DNA of 64,000 nucleotides from Pontibacter ummariensis (GCF_900188175.1 NZ_FZOQ01000003.1:248001-312000), one strand, 5' to 3'; shown: positions 1 through 11,222, counted from the first letter of the stretch. Notes: generated from the letters alone by a model not told the origin. Translations and numbers: made by a program.

Positions 1-179
1 CACTTGTACAGGTAAGGCAATAAGAAATCATCAACCTATAACAAGCTGGTTCTAAGGCTGAAAGTAGACTGTGTAACAAGGGGCATAAATGGCAAGGTTT
101 CTGAAAAGAGAAGTGAAATGCGTATATTGGACAATTCTATTTGACTATATCTTAAACAATTTTACAGGCGTAGCCCTTT

Positions 180-2372
<2,193 letters not shown>

Positions 2373-2397
2373 TAGGGTGTAAGTCTGATTTTTACTA

Positions 2398-2437
2398 AAA
2401 GCCGGGCTGCCTGTATCAGGCAGCCCGGCTTTCTTTT
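2398..2437 (+). terminator. Rho-independent terminator after the prolyl oligopeptidase gene
   Basis: A perfect 16-bp GC-rich stem (2398-2413 with 2417-2432) with a 3-nt loop is followed by a T-rich tract, 25 bases after the stop codon. Confidence 0.85.
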
Positions 2438-2480
2438 TAGCGGGTTTAGAATATTCAGCTACTGTTGTAGATAGTATAGG

Positions 2481-2488
2481 TATTTTTG
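2481..2488 (+). promoter_or_regulatory. Bacteroidota -7 promoter element (TATTTTTG)
   Basis: The octamer fits TAnnTTTG and lies 39 bases upstream of the ATG at 2528. It also argues against the upstream in-frame TTG at 2486, which overlaps the element. No convincing -33 TTTG is visible. Confidence 0.45.
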
Positions 2489-2527
2489 CATATTTTAGAA
2501 CATCATCTAAAACGAACTTATTCATTT

Positions 2528-2995
2528 ATGGAAGCCGACTTCTACGACAACGCCCCTGCCCCGCAGCCTTTAGGCATCAACGCCCTTTCAGCCGACTATT
2601 TACGTAGCGCGGCTAAATGGGGTAAGTTTTTAGCTATTGTTGGTTTTGTGGTAATTGGCCTGATGGTGGTGATGAGTGTTTTTGCCGGGACCATGTTTGG
2701 CTCTGCCATGGAAGGCATGGAGGGGATGGCAGGTATGATGGGCGGAGGCTTCTTTACCGTCTTTTACCTGCTGTTTGCGCTGTTGTACTTTTTCCCGGTG
2801 CTGTACCTTTACAGGTTCTCAGCAAAGATGGAGGATGGCTTGCGCACGCAAAATGAGGACCTGGTGACAGCGTCGTTCAAGAACCTGAAGTCACTGCTCA
2901 AGTTTGTGGGGATACTGACCATTGTGGTATTCGGCTTTTATGCGCTGGCGCTGCTGTTCATGTTTATTGGCATGGGCATTGGCTCGATGATGTAA
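2528..2995 (+). CDS. DUF5362-like small membrane protein
   Basis: This 155-residue protein has three hydrophobic segments (roughly 35-58, 78-102 and 119-150), so it is an integral inner-membrane protein. The first loop is rich in Met and Gly (EGMEGMAGMMGG). The ATG at 2528 is chosen because an upstream in-frame TTG at 2486 falls inside the predicted promoter. It resembles small Bacteroidota membrane proteins annotated DUF5362; that assignment is by appearance only and no function is known. The gene is flanked by terminators on both sides and is probably monocistronic. Confidence 0.7.
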   Translation: MEADFYDNAPAPQPLGINALSADYLRSAAKWGKFLAIVGFVVIGLMVVMSVFAGTMFGSAMEGMEGMAGMMGGGFFTVFYLLFALLYFFPVLYLYRFSAKMEDGLRTQNEDLVTASFKNLKSLLKFVGILTIVVFGFYALALLFMFIGMGIGSMM

Positions 2996-3011
2996 GCGTG
3001 CATATTCTAGT

Positions 3012-3050
3012 ACAGAAAGCACACCTGCCAGCGGGTGTGCTTTCTGTTTT
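3012..3050 (+). terminator. Rho-independent terminator
   Basis: A perfect 14-bp stem (3012-3025 with 3034-3047) is followed by TTT, 14 bases after the stop codon of the three-helix membrane protein. Confidence 0.8.
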
Positions 3051-3115
3051 AAGAGGCCTAGGGTGGCAGGGGCAGGTATTCTTCCGTACCTTAGCAACTG
3101 AACAAGCAGAAAGCA

Positions 3116-3865
3116 ATGAAAGCAGTAGGAAGCTTTAGCACGTTTACGATCCGCTCAAGTGAGATAGACTTCCGGGGGCAGGCTACCCTGCCAGCCTTGG
3201 TAAACTACATGCATGAGTCTGCCTGGGATAACACGGTTACCCTGGGTATATCTATGTATGATCTGTTAGAGCGAGACCTTACCTGGGTGCTGCAGCGCCT
3301 GCGCGTGGAGATGTTCCGTTATCCAAAGCACGGGGAACAAATAAGGGTGGAAACCTGGGCCTCCGCGCGTGAACGTGTTTTCATGCACCGCGACTTCCGG
3401 ATATATGGTCCGGACAGGGAATTGCTGGGGCAGGCAACCAGTGTATGGCTGGTGATGGACATGGTGAAGCGCCAACTGGTCTCTTTGCCTGACTTTATCA
3501 CTGCGTTGGAGATAATGCCGACGGAGGAGCCGCTTCCTTTTGCTAAAGGCAAGTTGCCAGCGCTGCAGGAGCCAACAGTGGAGGAGCAGATCCTGGTCCG
3601 CTGGCATGATATTGACCTGAACCGGCACGTGACGAATACCCGCTTTCTGCAGTGGGCTTTGGACACAACGCCACTGGAAGTGCTGGAGCAAAAGCAACTG
3701 TGCGAGGTAGACATCATCTTCCGGGCAGAAAGTGTGCTGGGAGACACCGTGGTGGCAACCGTGGCGCCAGCCGACGAAGAAGGGGTTTTCTTGCACAAAC
3801 TGAGCAGCCAGGAGACAGGGAAAGAACTGGTACAGGCAAAAACAAGCTGGAGCCCCCTGGAATAG
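3116..3865 (+). CDS. Acyl-ACP thioesterase
   Basis: This 249-residue protein resembles bacterial FatA/FatB-type acyl-ACP thioesterases, which release fatty acids from acyl carrier protein in the cytoplasm. It shows the double hotdog layout: a first hotdog with the central helix HESAWDN (about 33-39) and a second hotdog starting near residue 155. The catalytic motif of the second half is WHDIDLNRHVTN (about 162-173), carrying the family's Asp, Asn and His. A near-consensus -7 box (TACCTTAG, 3087-3094) lies just upstream. A GNAT acetyltransferase follows 38 bases later and is probably cotranscribed. Confidence 0.88.
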   Translation: MKAVGSFSTFTIRSSEIDFRGQATLPALVNYMHESAWDNTVTLGISMYDLLERDLTWVLQRLRVEMFRYPKHGEQIRVETWASARERVFMHRDFRIYGPDRELLGQATSVWLVMDMVKRQLVSLPDFITALEIMPTEEPLPFAKGKLPALQEPTVEEQILVRWHDIDLNRHVTNTRFLQWALDTTPLEVLEQKQLCEVDIIFRAESVLGDTVVATVAPADEEGVFLHKLSSQETGKELVQAKTSWSPLE

Positions 3866-3903
3866 AGAGTATTATAAAAGACACACGAGACAAATCAGAT
3901 TAC

Positions 3904-4374
3904 ATGGTACAGATTAGAAGAGGTACAGAAGAGGACCTCCCACAGGTGTATGCACTTATACAGGAGCTGGCAGTGTTTGAGCGGGCGCCGGAAGAGGTGA
4001 CGAATACTGTAGAGGACATGCGCCGCGACGGCTTCGGAGAGAACCCTGTTTACAAGTTTTTTGTGGCAGAGTCAGAAGAGAGGATTGTGGGGATTGCACT
4101 TTATTACACCGCCTATTCCACCTGGAAAGGACGAACGCTTTGGCTGGAGGACTTAGTGGTAACGGAGCGCCTGCGTCGGGCAGGAATCGGGCGTAAGCTC
4201 TTTAACGCAGTAGCCCAGGAGGCAAAAGAGACAGGGGCCAAGCGCTTCAGATGGCAGGTACTGGATTGGAACGAGCCTGCCATTACCTTCTATAAAAGCG
4301 TAGGAGCAGACTTAGGTGAAGAATGGATCAACTGTACGCTAACAGAGGCACAGATCCAGAATTTCTCAGCTTAG
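3904..4374 (+). CDS. GNAT family N-acetyltransferase (SSAT-like)
   Basis: This 156-residue single-domain GNAT protein resembles spermidine/spermine (diamine) acetyltransferases. The acetyl-CoA-binding motif A is visible as the V-x-x-x-x-R-x-x-G-I-G-x-x-L pattern (about 87-101), preceded by LWLEDLVV. The C-terminal part (LDWNEPAITFYKSVGA) is the usual GNAT motif B. The ATG at 3904 is chosen because the reading frame open upstream overlaps the thioesterase gene and encodes non-conserved, Arg/Gly-rich sequence. A perfect bidirectional terminator follows. The substrate could be a polyamine or thialysine; the sequence does not decide. Confidence 0.88.
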   Translation: MVQIRRGTEEDLPQVYALIQELAVFERAPEEVTNTVEDMRRDGFGENPVYKFFVAESEERIVGIALYYTAYSTWKGRTLWLEDLVVTERLRRAGIGRKLFNAVAQEAKETGAKRFRWQVLDWNEPAITFYKSVGADLGEEWINCTLTEAQIQNFSA

Positions 4375-4390
4375 TTGCTGTGCATATATA

Positions 4391-4432
4391 AAAGGAAATC
4401 CCTCTGCAGGTATCTGCAGAGGGATTTCCTTT
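4391..4432. terminator. Bidirectional terminator between convergent genes
   Basis: A perfect 19-bp stem (4391-4409 with 4414-4432) with a 4-nt loop is flanked by A and T tracts. It separates the GNAT gene from the DUF4286 gene, whose stop codon overlaps its right edge. Confidence 0.85.
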
Positions 4433-4767
4433 TAGTCTTCCTGTTGGTCGCGCTCTACGTCCACGCCTACAACTTCCAGCATCGAGCTGAAAATTACAAA
4501 CTTGCCTTCGTAGCGCTGCAGCTGCTTGCGGTACAGCGCATCGGCATGTTCCCGCTTGTACTCCTCCAGGTCTGCCATGTTACGGCAGGAGTACTGCACG
4601 GCGTAAGTCGTGCCGCCGTTGTTTACCTCTCCTATCAGACGGGCAACCTGGTTGCGCAGAAAATAACCTGTGCGCATTACCTCCGGTATGTGCACCTCCT
4701 TCATCCACTGTAGCCACTCCTCGGCTACTCCGTTTTCGATATTTACTGTTTCGTTATACAAAATCAT
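4432..4767 (-). CDS. DUF4286 family protein
   Basis: This 111-residue cytosolic protein starts with MILYNETVNIE, the typical beginning of the Bacteroidota DUF4286 family. That conserved beginning fixes the start. The family is predicted to have a ferredoxin-like dimeric alpha/beta-barrel fold; no activity is known. The C-terminus is acidic. A -7-like box on the minus strand (TACCTTCG, plus coordinates 4771-4778) sits only 3 bases upstream of the ATG, so the transcript may be leaderless or nearly so. Confidence 0.85.
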   Translation of the reverse strand: MILYNETVNIENGVAEEWLQWMKEVHIPEVMRTGYFLRNQVARLIGEVNNGGTTYAVQYSCRNMADLEEYKREHADALYRKQLQRYEGKFVIFSSMLEVVGVDVERDQQED

Positions 4768-4922
4768 ATCCGAAGGTACGAATTTTAGCCCTTTTGGGGA
4801 GGGGTCTGCTACAGGTTTTTGGAGCTAGGGGAAGTTAGTTGTTTTTGGGAGCTGAAATGAGTAAGCACAGCTTATTTCCTAGTAAGGCAGGCTGAGCCTG
4901 CTGTTACTTTACCTTAGCAGGT

Positions 4923-5480
4923 TTACCGGCAGCTCCAGCTACCCGCTATTTCACCAGTCTCATTCTCCTGGTCTGCCTGAAAAGCCACAACAATAGGGGT
5001 AAGCTTGTTTTTAGTGGTTAATTGTAGTTGGCCTTCGTTAAGCTGTAGGTGAATAACACCATTTGCATCACAAACAGCTCTTAGAGAGCCCGAAGGGTTA
5101 TTCACAAAGAAGCTGTTGTTCGAGTTGAGACCTGTTGCTGTTAGCTCTGTCACTGTGTACTCTCTGGCAGAAGATTGGGCTCCGGAGCTCGCCATCGTTA
5201 TTCTGCTGTTAGTTTCCAGCTTGCCGCCTAGCCAAAGGTCCTCCCCTAAGCAACCGGATGTGTTGGCAATCAGGTCGAAGTAAACCTCATCAGCACTATC
5301 GTGAATGGCGGCCAGCGTAACCGGAGGCATTTCTTTAGCGGTTACGGTCTCTCGCTTCGCTAATAGTTCGTCTGCCTCCGGTTCTCTGTGCCTGGTACAG
5401 GAAGAAAAGAAAGGCAGGAAAAAAAGAAGTAAAGCCCACAAAATTAAAGCGGAAGAACGGGGGGTATAAATTGCTTTCAT
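4923..5480 (-). CDS. Hypothetical lipoprotein
   Basis: This 185-residue protein has a basic N-terminus, a hydrophobic stretch and a lipobox ending FFSSC at about residues 24-28, so it should be exported and lipid-anchored. The mature part is Ser/Thr- and Asn-rich with predicted beta structure and three Cys residues (in NTSGCLG, AVCDANG and the SWSCR tail). I do not recognise the family. It is monocistronic on the minus strand; the stretch upstream to the DUF4286 gene and downstream to the MFS gene holds nothing else I can support. Confidence 0.7.
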   Translation of the reverse strand: MKAIYTPRSSALILWALLLFFLPFFSSCTRHREPEADELLAKRETVTAKEMPPVTLAAIHDSADEVYFDLIANTSGCLGEDLWLGGKLETNSRITMASSGAQSSAREYTVTELTATGLNSNNSFFVNNPSGSLRAVCDANGVIHLQLNEGQLQLTTKNKLTPIVVAFQADQENETGEIAGSWSCR

Positions 5481-5635
5481 AGGCCATAATATTTTAAGTA
5501 TAAAAATTATACTTATTTATACCCGCCTATGGGCAAAACGTTGTTATTTAGTGCTGTTTTTGCCTGGTTACCAAAATGTTATAGGGGTTTTAGCTCTGAG
5601 GTGGGATGAGGAAAGGAACTCTGTTCAAACTCAAA

Positions 5636-6880
5636 TTATACTGGTTCCAGGTAATCCAGGTCCTTTGAGTAAGTTTCCTCTAAAGTAAGTATGGAGATAG
5701 CTGCCACTGTAAGAGACAGACCACCCAGGGCCATGGCTGTCGGCACAAGTCCCCAGCTGTCTTTGAAGGCCTCAAAAGCCAGGGTGAGCGGTACGACCGC
5801 GCCGCGCACAAAGTTAGGCACAGTGGTGGTAACGGTGGCTCGGATGTTTGTGCCGAACTGCTCTGCTGCGATCGTGACAAACACAGCCCAATAGCCACTG
5901 GCAAAGCCGAGCGCAGCACAGAGCACATAAAAAGAGTTTACAGCTAAGCCCCCACTAAGTAGATAGAGGGCAACAAATCCGGCCGTCAGGAGCAGGAAAA
6001 CAAGGATAATGTTGCGCCTGCTCTTAAAGCGCTGGCTCAGGAAACCGCTGAAAAAGTCACCGAACACCAGCCCCAGGTAGCAGAAAGAAACAGCCTTAGC
6101 CGCCGAGACAGCCTCTGTAACGCCCAACACAACACCAAACTCCGGAGAGAAAGTGATCAGGATACCTACCACGTACCAGATAGGGATTCCTACCAAAATG
6201 CACTTAAGATATCTCCGGAAGCGCTTGCCGTTTGTGAAGAGGCTCAGGAAGTTTCCACGTGTAACATGGGATGAGCTCTGCAGGCTTTTAAACATCCCTG
6301 ACTCATACACGCCAATCCGCAGGAAGAGCAGCAGCAGACCTAAGCCACCCCCGATAAAGTAAGCCGTGCGCCAGCCAAAGTACTCCCCTACCACGCCGGC
6401 CAGGATGGCACCGGATATGCCGATGGTGGCCACGATCATGGTGCCGTAGCCGCGTTTCTCTTTCGGGAGCACCTCTGATACCAGCGTAATGCCTGCTCCT
6501 AGCTCCCCTGCCAGGCCCAAGCCGGCTACGAAGCGCAGGAAAGCATACATTGGGATGTCGTTAACAAAGCCATTCATGATGTTGGCTACCGAATACAGGA
6601 AAATAGAACCGAACAGCACGGACAGGCGTCCTTTTTTATCCCCTAAAATACCCCATATCACGCCGCCGATGAGCATGCCAGCCATTTGCATGTTTAATAG
6701 CAGCACCCCTTCTTCGAGCAAAGCAGCCGGGCTTACAATACCCAGATCTCTCAAGCTGGGGATGCGCACAATGCTAAACAGCACCAGGTCGTAGATGTCC
6801 ACAAAGTAGCCTAGCGCAGCCACAATAACAGAGGCATTAAACAGCGACTTGTTCTGGGGAGTTGTTTTCAGGTCTGGCAT
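5636..6880 (-). CDS. MFS transporter (metabolite:H+ symporter type)
   Basis: This 414-residue protein has 12 predicted transmembrane helices and major-facilitator signatures. The loop 2-3 motif reads G-x-L-G-D-K-K-G-R (about 81-89), and a typical RFVAGLGLAGELGAG helix-4 sequence follows. The acidic D-I-Y-D in helix 1 recalls the metabolite:H+ symporter and sialate/shikimate-type carriers, but the substrate cannot be read from the sequence. A minus-strand TATCTTAG box (6902-6909) lies 22 bases upstream. The gene is divergent from the YdeI-type gene and shares that short promoter region. Confidence 0.85.
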   Translation of the reverse strand: MPDLKTTPQNKSLFNASVIVAALGYFVDIYDLVLFSIVRIPSLRDLGIVSPAALLEEGVLLLNMQMAGMLIGGVIWGILGDKKGRLSVLFGSIFLYSVANIMNGFVNDIPMYAFLRFVAGLGLAGELGAGITLVSEVLPKEKRGYGTMIVATIGISGAILAGVVGEYFGWRTAYFIGGGLGLLLLFLRIGVYESGMFKSLQSSSHVTRGNFLSLFTNGKRFRRYLKCILVGIPIWYVVGILITFSPEFGVVLGVTEAVSAAKAVSFCYLGLVFGDFFSGFLSQRFKSRRNIILVFLLLTAGFVALYLLSGGLAVNSFYVLCAALGFASGYWAVFVTIAAEQFGTNIRATVTTTVPNFVRGAVVPLTLAFEAFKDSWGLVPTAMALGGLSLTVAAISILTLEETYSKDLDYLEPV

Positions 6881-6961
6881 ATATAGTCCCTTTTATATCT
6901 CCTAAGATAGCTCTTGTCTTGCATACTGCAAAGAGGGTATATGGAGGTGCCGCAGCAGAGA

Positions 6962-6969
6962 TATTTTTG
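6962..6969 (+). promoter_or_regulatory. -7 promoter element (TATTTTTG) for the YdeI-type gene
   Basis: The octamer matches TAnnTTTG exactly and lies 31 bases upstream of the ATG at 7001. It implies that the in-frame codons further upstream are not translated. Confidence 0.5.
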
Positions 6970-7000
6970 TAGCTTAGGGCTGAAAAAACCTCTAAAAAAT

Positions 7001-7642
7001 ATGCTTATGCCAGTGCTCGGGAAAAAACTACAGCTAAAGCCTGCACAGAAACTGTTACTTGTAAATGAGCCACAGGTATTTGCCCAAATCCTCTCAGAGG
7101 AGGGGTACCTGCTTTCAACAGCAGAAGAAGTGGCGGGAACAGGGACGTATGAGGCCGTGCTGGCGTTTGTGAGGAACGCAGCAGAATTGGAGGCACTTGC
7201 TCCTAAGGCTGCTGCGTGCAAGCCAGACGCAGTACTCTGGATAGCTTACCCAAAGAAATCGTCTGGTATGAAAACAGACCTGACGCGCGACAAAGGCTGG
7301 AGTGCCCTCACAACGCTGGGGTTTGAGGCGGTACGGCAGGTCGCGATGGATGAAACCTGGTCTGCGCTTCGTTTCAAGCCCCGTTCAGAGCGGAAAGAAG
7401 CCTCACGCTTTGGTGTAGACATGCTCGGCATCGATAGGAGGGCAAAGACCGTGGTTGTGCCAGAAGACCTGGGGGTAGCTTTAGAAGAGGCTGAGTTGCT
7501 GGAGTACTTCAACAGCCTGGCCTTTACACACCGGAAAGAGTACGTCGTGTCTGTGTTGGAGGCCAAGAAGCCGGAGACGCGGGCCAGGCGTATCAGTAAG
7601 GCTGTAGAGCAGCTGCGCCAAAAGCAACAGGTACAGGCATAA
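7001..7642 (+). CDS. YdeI/OmpD-associated family protein
   Basis: This protein of 213 residues has two parts. The N-terminal half contains VLWIAYPKKSSGMKTDLTRD and SALTTLGFEAVRQVA, typical of the domain preceding YdeI regions in Bacteroidota. The C-terminal 60 residues (ELLEYFNSLAFTHRKEYV to RRISKAVEQL) are the YdeI/OmdA (bacteriocin-protection) helical domain. The start at 7001 is inferred from the -7 box at 6962; a second ATG at 7007 is equally possible. The protein has no signal peptide. The family's molecular role is poorly defined, and the original bacteriocin-resistance link comes from Salmonella. Confidence 0.8.
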   Translation: MLMPVLGKKLQLKPAQKLLLVNEPQVFAQILSEEGYLLSTAEEVAGTGTYEAVLAFVRNAAELEALAPKAAACKPDAVLWIAYPKKSSGMKTDLTRDKGWSALTTLGFEAVRQVAMDETWSALRFKPRSERKEASRFGVDMLGIDRRAKTVVVPEDLGVALEEAELLEYFNSLAFTHRKEYVVSVLEAKKPETRARRISKAVEQLRQKQQVQA

Positions 7643-7645
7643 AAA

Positions 7646-7669
7646 AGGGGCAACGCAAGTTGCCCCTTC
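7646..7669. terminator. Bidirectional terminator between convergent genes
   Basis: A perfect 10-bp stem (7646-7655 with 7660-7669) with a GCAA loop is flanked by an A-run on the left. It serves the YdeI-type gene and the convergent lipoprotein gene. Confidence 0.75.
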
Positions 7670-7687
7670 CTGTCAGGTATTTTATTG

Positions 7688-8272
7688 CTATTGAATTACA
7701 ACCGGGAACTCTGCCTGCACGTCTGTTTCTCCCACAGAAATTCCGCTGCTTGCGTTTTTCTTCTCTCCCTGGTGTTTCAGGGTCACGCGCAAAGCACCGC
7801 TGCTGGTGTTTTCTGTCGTAACGGTTGCTGTTAAGCCAAGGGGCAGCCCGTTAACGTCGTTGTTTCTGTTTGTCACGGCAAGGTTCTCTTGCAGGTTTTG
7901 GCCACTTACTGTGTTCAGCACTTCGTAAAAAATCTGATGCTCATCTCCTTCTGCTTCTATCTCCGCAGTAATATCCACGGGTGGTGTCTGACTGTCGTCC
8001 GAAAAGGTGATGGCCGCATTATAGGTTGTGTTAGGCGCTAAATTCAAAGTCTCGATGGTGGCATTGGTGCCGCCCGGACCGTCTGGGTCGCTAAAAGTAG
8101 CCGTAACAGTCTGCCCTTTGCCTTCAGGCACTAACGTAAGGGTGGCAGTAGTAATCAACTCCTGATCTTCTTCCTCGTCTGGCGCAGGATCGTCATCTCC
8201 GCAGGATGCGGCGGTAAATAACAAAGATCCTAGCATTAAGAAGGCAAAGTAAGGTCGGAATAACTTTTTCAT
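7688..8272 (-). CDS. Lipoprotein downstream of a TonB-dependent receptor
   Basis: This 194-residue protein has a signal peptide with lipobox TAASC (Cys about 24), followed by an acidic linker (GDDDPAPDEEEDQE). The acidic start of the mature chain resembles the lipoprotein export signal that sends Bacteroidota lipoproteins to the cell surface. The rest is beta-rich. It is the last gene of a three-gene leftward operon, 61 bases after the TonB-dependent receptor, so it is probably a surface accessory of that receptor. I do not recognise a named family. Confidence 0.78.
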   Translation of the reverse strand: MKKLFRPYFAFLMLGSLLFTAASCGDDDPAPDEEEDQELITTATLTLVPEGKGQTVTATFSDPDGPGGTNATIETLNLAPNTTYNAAITFSDDSQTPPVDITAEIEAEGDEHQIFYEVLNTVSGQNLQENLAVTNRNNDVNGLPLGLTATVTTENTSSGALRVTLKHQGEKKNASSGISVGETDVQAEFPVVIQ

Positions 8273-8333
8273 GAGTATGGGATGGATTTAAGAATGATAC
8301 AACAATACGGTAATTCTATGATAAACGATATGG

Positions 8334-10739
8334 TTAGGGCCTGTTAAAGGCCAACGGGATTTTTACCCGGAACATGATCAGGCGGCCGGTTTCAGCAGCA
8401 AAATAACGAAAACGGTTCAGATAACTCCGATACGAGCTGTTAAGCAGGTTGTTGCCCGTAAGGCCTACCTCAAGTGGCTGCTTACCCAGGTGTACCGTAG
8501 TGCCCGCCTCTGCCTGGAGCAGGAAGTAGGCATCTGGCGCTGGGGCAAAGTCTTCCACAGTCTTAGTAGGTACCCGCGTTTGCTCTGCCACGTAGGTGCC
8601 CCCTAACGAAACATATGCCCCTGAGAAGCGTCCTGCGCTGCCTAAGCCTCCAAGTTCATAACGCAGGCTGCTGCTGAGCCTGTCCGCCGGTATGTTGATC
8701 AGGTGGTCATCTGTCTCCGTGTTTCGTGCCCGTACGATGGCTGCCTTGGCGCTAAAGGCCAGGTTCGGGAGAAAATGGTACGACAAGCTCAGGTCAACTC
8801 CTTTAAGAGTGGCGTCTGTCTGCCTGTATTTAAAAGCTGGGAAAGCACCGCGGATGGTAAGGACCGGCTCCGGGAGCGGTGCCACAAAAATGTAGTCGTC
8901 TATAAAGTTGTAGTACAAGCTTAGCTCCCCGTTCAGGCGGGCATTGCCGAAGTAGTTCACAGAGGCCTCAAAGTTATAGGCTTGCTCCGGGTTCAGATTC
9001 GGGTCCCCTATCTCGTAAGAGGCTGCGCTGTGGTGGATGCCATCGCTGAAAAGCTCGTTGGCACTCGGGGCACGCCAGGCTGAGGTAGCACTAAGACCGA
9101 AGGTAAGATGATAGCCTACGTCGTACAAGGCCCCTAAAGTGCCTGATACGTTGTTAAAGTCGTACTCCGGTTCATCAAGGTACTTTTCCTTCGTGCTGGG
9201 ATTCGTCTCCCATTTCTGCACCAGCAGGTTCTTATAGTCGTAGCGTATGCCCGCTTCTACCTGTAGCCTGTCTTTGCGCCACTTTTCAATGGCAAAAGCG
9301 CCTGCAGTGGTGCTGGTATAATAGGGCAGAAAGGAGGAGTAATCCCAGGTGTTCTTCTGGTAGATACTGCTCAAACCCACCATGCCGGAGAAGTTGCCAA
9401 CAGGAGCGTGCTCCCACACGAGCTCCGCAGTGTGCGTGTTCAGGTTAAGCTGTAGTGCGGGGGTAGACTGGTTGCCATGTAAATCATACTCTTGCCGGAT
9501 GTTGTTCTGCCAGCCATAGACAAACTCCAGGTTCCCTGCGTTGCCTGTTTGCAGGTAGCCTTTCGCTTTTAGCAGGTCATGCTGTACATCCTGGTAAGGG
9601 CGGTCTATGTCGTAGGTAAACTCCACCTCTTCGGCGCCAACGGGCCTGCCACGGGCAATGGCATAGTTTAGGTCGGTGAGATTGCCAATATGAGACCCGG
9701 CAAGTATGCCCAGTTCTGTATTAAACTGGCTGTAAAAAAGCTCTGCTCCGTACTTTTTCTTTGTATAGCCAAGTGCTGCCGAGAAGCTGCGTTCCTCAAA
9801 GCCGGTGTTATCCAGGTAATAGTCTGGCGTTCTGGCGTTACCAGTTTTCTTGAAAGTGCCCTGCAGGCGCCAGCTCAGAGGCGGCAGTTTGGAGACATTC
9901 CCCTCCAACATGGCCGAAGCGGCCAGCTGCCGGTTGTTCGTGCTGCCCAATAGGCTCAGTTCACCCCCCAGGCCTGGTTCTCTTCTCAGTGATTTGGGCT
10001 CTACCAGAACAACCCCTCCAATCGCATCAGAGCCATAGCGGACTCCAGCGGCCCCCTTTACCACCGTTAGCTGGCTGGCAACAAAAGGGTCTATTTCCGG
10101 AGCATGCTCTGAGCCCCACTGTTGCCCCTCCTGCCGCACACCATTGTTCAGGAGCAGTATCCTGTTGCTGTGCATGCCGTGGATCACAGGCTTCGCTATG
10201 GTGGGCCCCGTCTGTAGCGTCGTTACCCCTGCGATTCCTTTCAGTGACTCTGCCAGCGAAAGGCCGCGTGTTGCTTCCAGTTCCTGGCCCGACAGTGTTT
10301 GTGACGACTGTGCATGCTCTTGCAGGTGCGCGCCCGTAATTTCTACCGTACCAAGCGTAGTCGCGTCCACATGTAAGGGTAAGTCTCTTACTGTAGAGGA
10401 GCTGAGCCGGAGGGGGAAGCTTTCCGGGGCATAGCCTACATAGGTTACCTGAAGGGTATAAGTGCCCTGGCACAGGTGGTGAAAATGGTAGTTCCCGTAC
10501 TCGTCTGCCACAGCAGCTTTTTTCAGCTGCGGAACATACACGGTAGCACCTACCAGGGGAGTTCGGTTGTCATGGTCCAGTACTTTACCGGACAAGGTCA
10601 GGCCACAGTCCTGCACGCCGCCAGCTTCTGAATCAGGAACAGGAGCCGGTTCGGTCTGCGCCTGCAGCGGCTGCCACACGGCTGTACCGAGAAACAGCAC
10701 CAGTGACAGTGCCTTGGAAGTGTATCTTAAGTTAAACAC
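8334..10739 (-). CDS. TonB-dependent outer membrane receptor, carboxypeptidase-like N-domain
   Basis: This 801-residue receptor has a signal peptide (about 1-27), a carboxypeptidase-D regulatory-like beta-sandwich (about 45-125), a plug domain (about 140-255, with GMHSNRILLLNNGVRQEGQQWG and GSDAIGGVVLV) and a 22-strand barrel ending in an aromatic/basic C-terminus. The plug resembles the ZnuD-type receptors that take up zinc or related metals. The His-rich small gene immediately upstream fits a metal role, but the substrate is an inference. Expression is probably from the minus-strand promoter at 11241-11248 through the small gene. Confidence 0.88.
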   Translation of the reverse strand: MFNLRYTSKALSLVLFLGTAVWQPLQAQTEPAPVPDSEAGGVQDCGLTLSGKVLDHDNRTPLVGATVYVPQLKKAAVADEYGNYHFHHLCQGTYTLQVTYVGYAPESFPLRLSSSTVRDLPLHVDATTLGTVEITGAHLQEHAQSSQTLSGQELEATRGLSLAESLKGIAGVTTLQTGPTIAKPVIHGMHSNRILLLNNGVRQEGQQWGSEHAPEIDPFVASQLTVVKGAAGVRYGSDAIGGVVLVEPKSLRREPGLGGELSLLGSTNNRQLAASAMLEGNVSKLPPLSWRLQGTFKKTGNARTPDYYLDNTGFEERSFSAALGYTKKKYGAELFYSQFNTELGILAGSHIGNLTDLNYAIARGRPVGAEEVEFTYDIDRPYQDVQHDLLKAKGYLQTGNAGNLEFVYGWQNNIRQEYDLHGNQSTPALQLNLNTHTAELVWEHAPVGNFSGMVGLSSIYQKNTWDYSSFLPYYTSTTAGAFAIEKWRKDRLQVEAGIRYDYKNLLVQKWETNPSTKEKYLDEPEYDFNNVSGTLGALYDVGYHLTFGLSATSAWRAPSANELFSDGIHHSAASYEIGDPNLNPEQAYNFEASVNYFGNARLNGELSLYYNFIDDYIFVAPLPEPVLTIRGAFPAFKYRQTDATLKGVDLSLSYHFLPNLAFSAKAAIVRARNTETDDHLINIPADRLSSSLRYELGGLGSAGRFSGAYVSLGGTYVAEQTRVPTKTVEDFAPAPDAYFLLQAEAGTTVHLGKQPLEVGLTGNNLLNSSYRSYLNRFRYFAAETGRLIMFRVKIPLAFNRP

Positions 10740-10898
10740 AAGGATAGTTTTAGTGATATAAGGCTGCTATAAAGCAACAGCCAGGCCTTTATGGCCACCC
10801 ACCCGAAAGAGGAAGATGAACAAAAGACGGAAGATAAAACAGCGCCCTGCCACAAGTGAAGCTTTACTGTGGCGGCAGGAACATCTCGTAGACTAAAA

Positions 10899-11222
10899 CT
10901 AGAGGAAGGGAGGGCCCCGGGGAGGCTGAAAAGAAACAGAAAGGCTATGCCAGCTACTACTATAAGTGCCGTTATACACGGAGGCGTGCACCACCGGCTT
11001 AAACCAAATACTCGTGCTGCTGCCCAGGAACGGAATGTTGAAGACGTCCTCTACCGGGCAGTGCTTGTGCTTCATCCCTACCTGTGCCTTGTTGGAGTCG
11101 GTATGTTCGGGGTGAGCTGTGTGCGTGTGTGGGTGAAGCTCTGACAGCAGGGCATCAGGTACCATCGCCCTGCAAAAAAGCAGGAGCAGGATGAGGGCGA
11201 TATAGGTTAGATAGCGCTGCAC
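10899..11222 (-). CDS. His-rich small exported protein, first gene of the TonB-receptor operon
   Basis: This 107-residue protein has an N-terminal hydrophobic segment (about 5-22), consistent with a signal peptide or membrane anchor. A cluster of potential metal ligands follows: HPHTHTAHPEHT (about 30-41) and KHKHCPVEDVF (about 52-62). It opens a leftward operon with the TonB-dependent receptor and a lipoprotein, with 159 bases between it and the receptor gene. I infer a role in metal sensing, buffering or transfer during uptake; small His-rich genes next to metal receptors are common in Bacteroidota. No named family is claimed. Confidence 0.65.
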   Translation of the reverse strand: MQRYLTYIALILLLLFCRAMVPDALLSELHPHTHTAHPEHTDSNKAQVGMKHKHCPVEDVFNIPFLGSSTSIWFKPVVHASVYNGTYSSSWHSLSVSFQPPRGPPFL

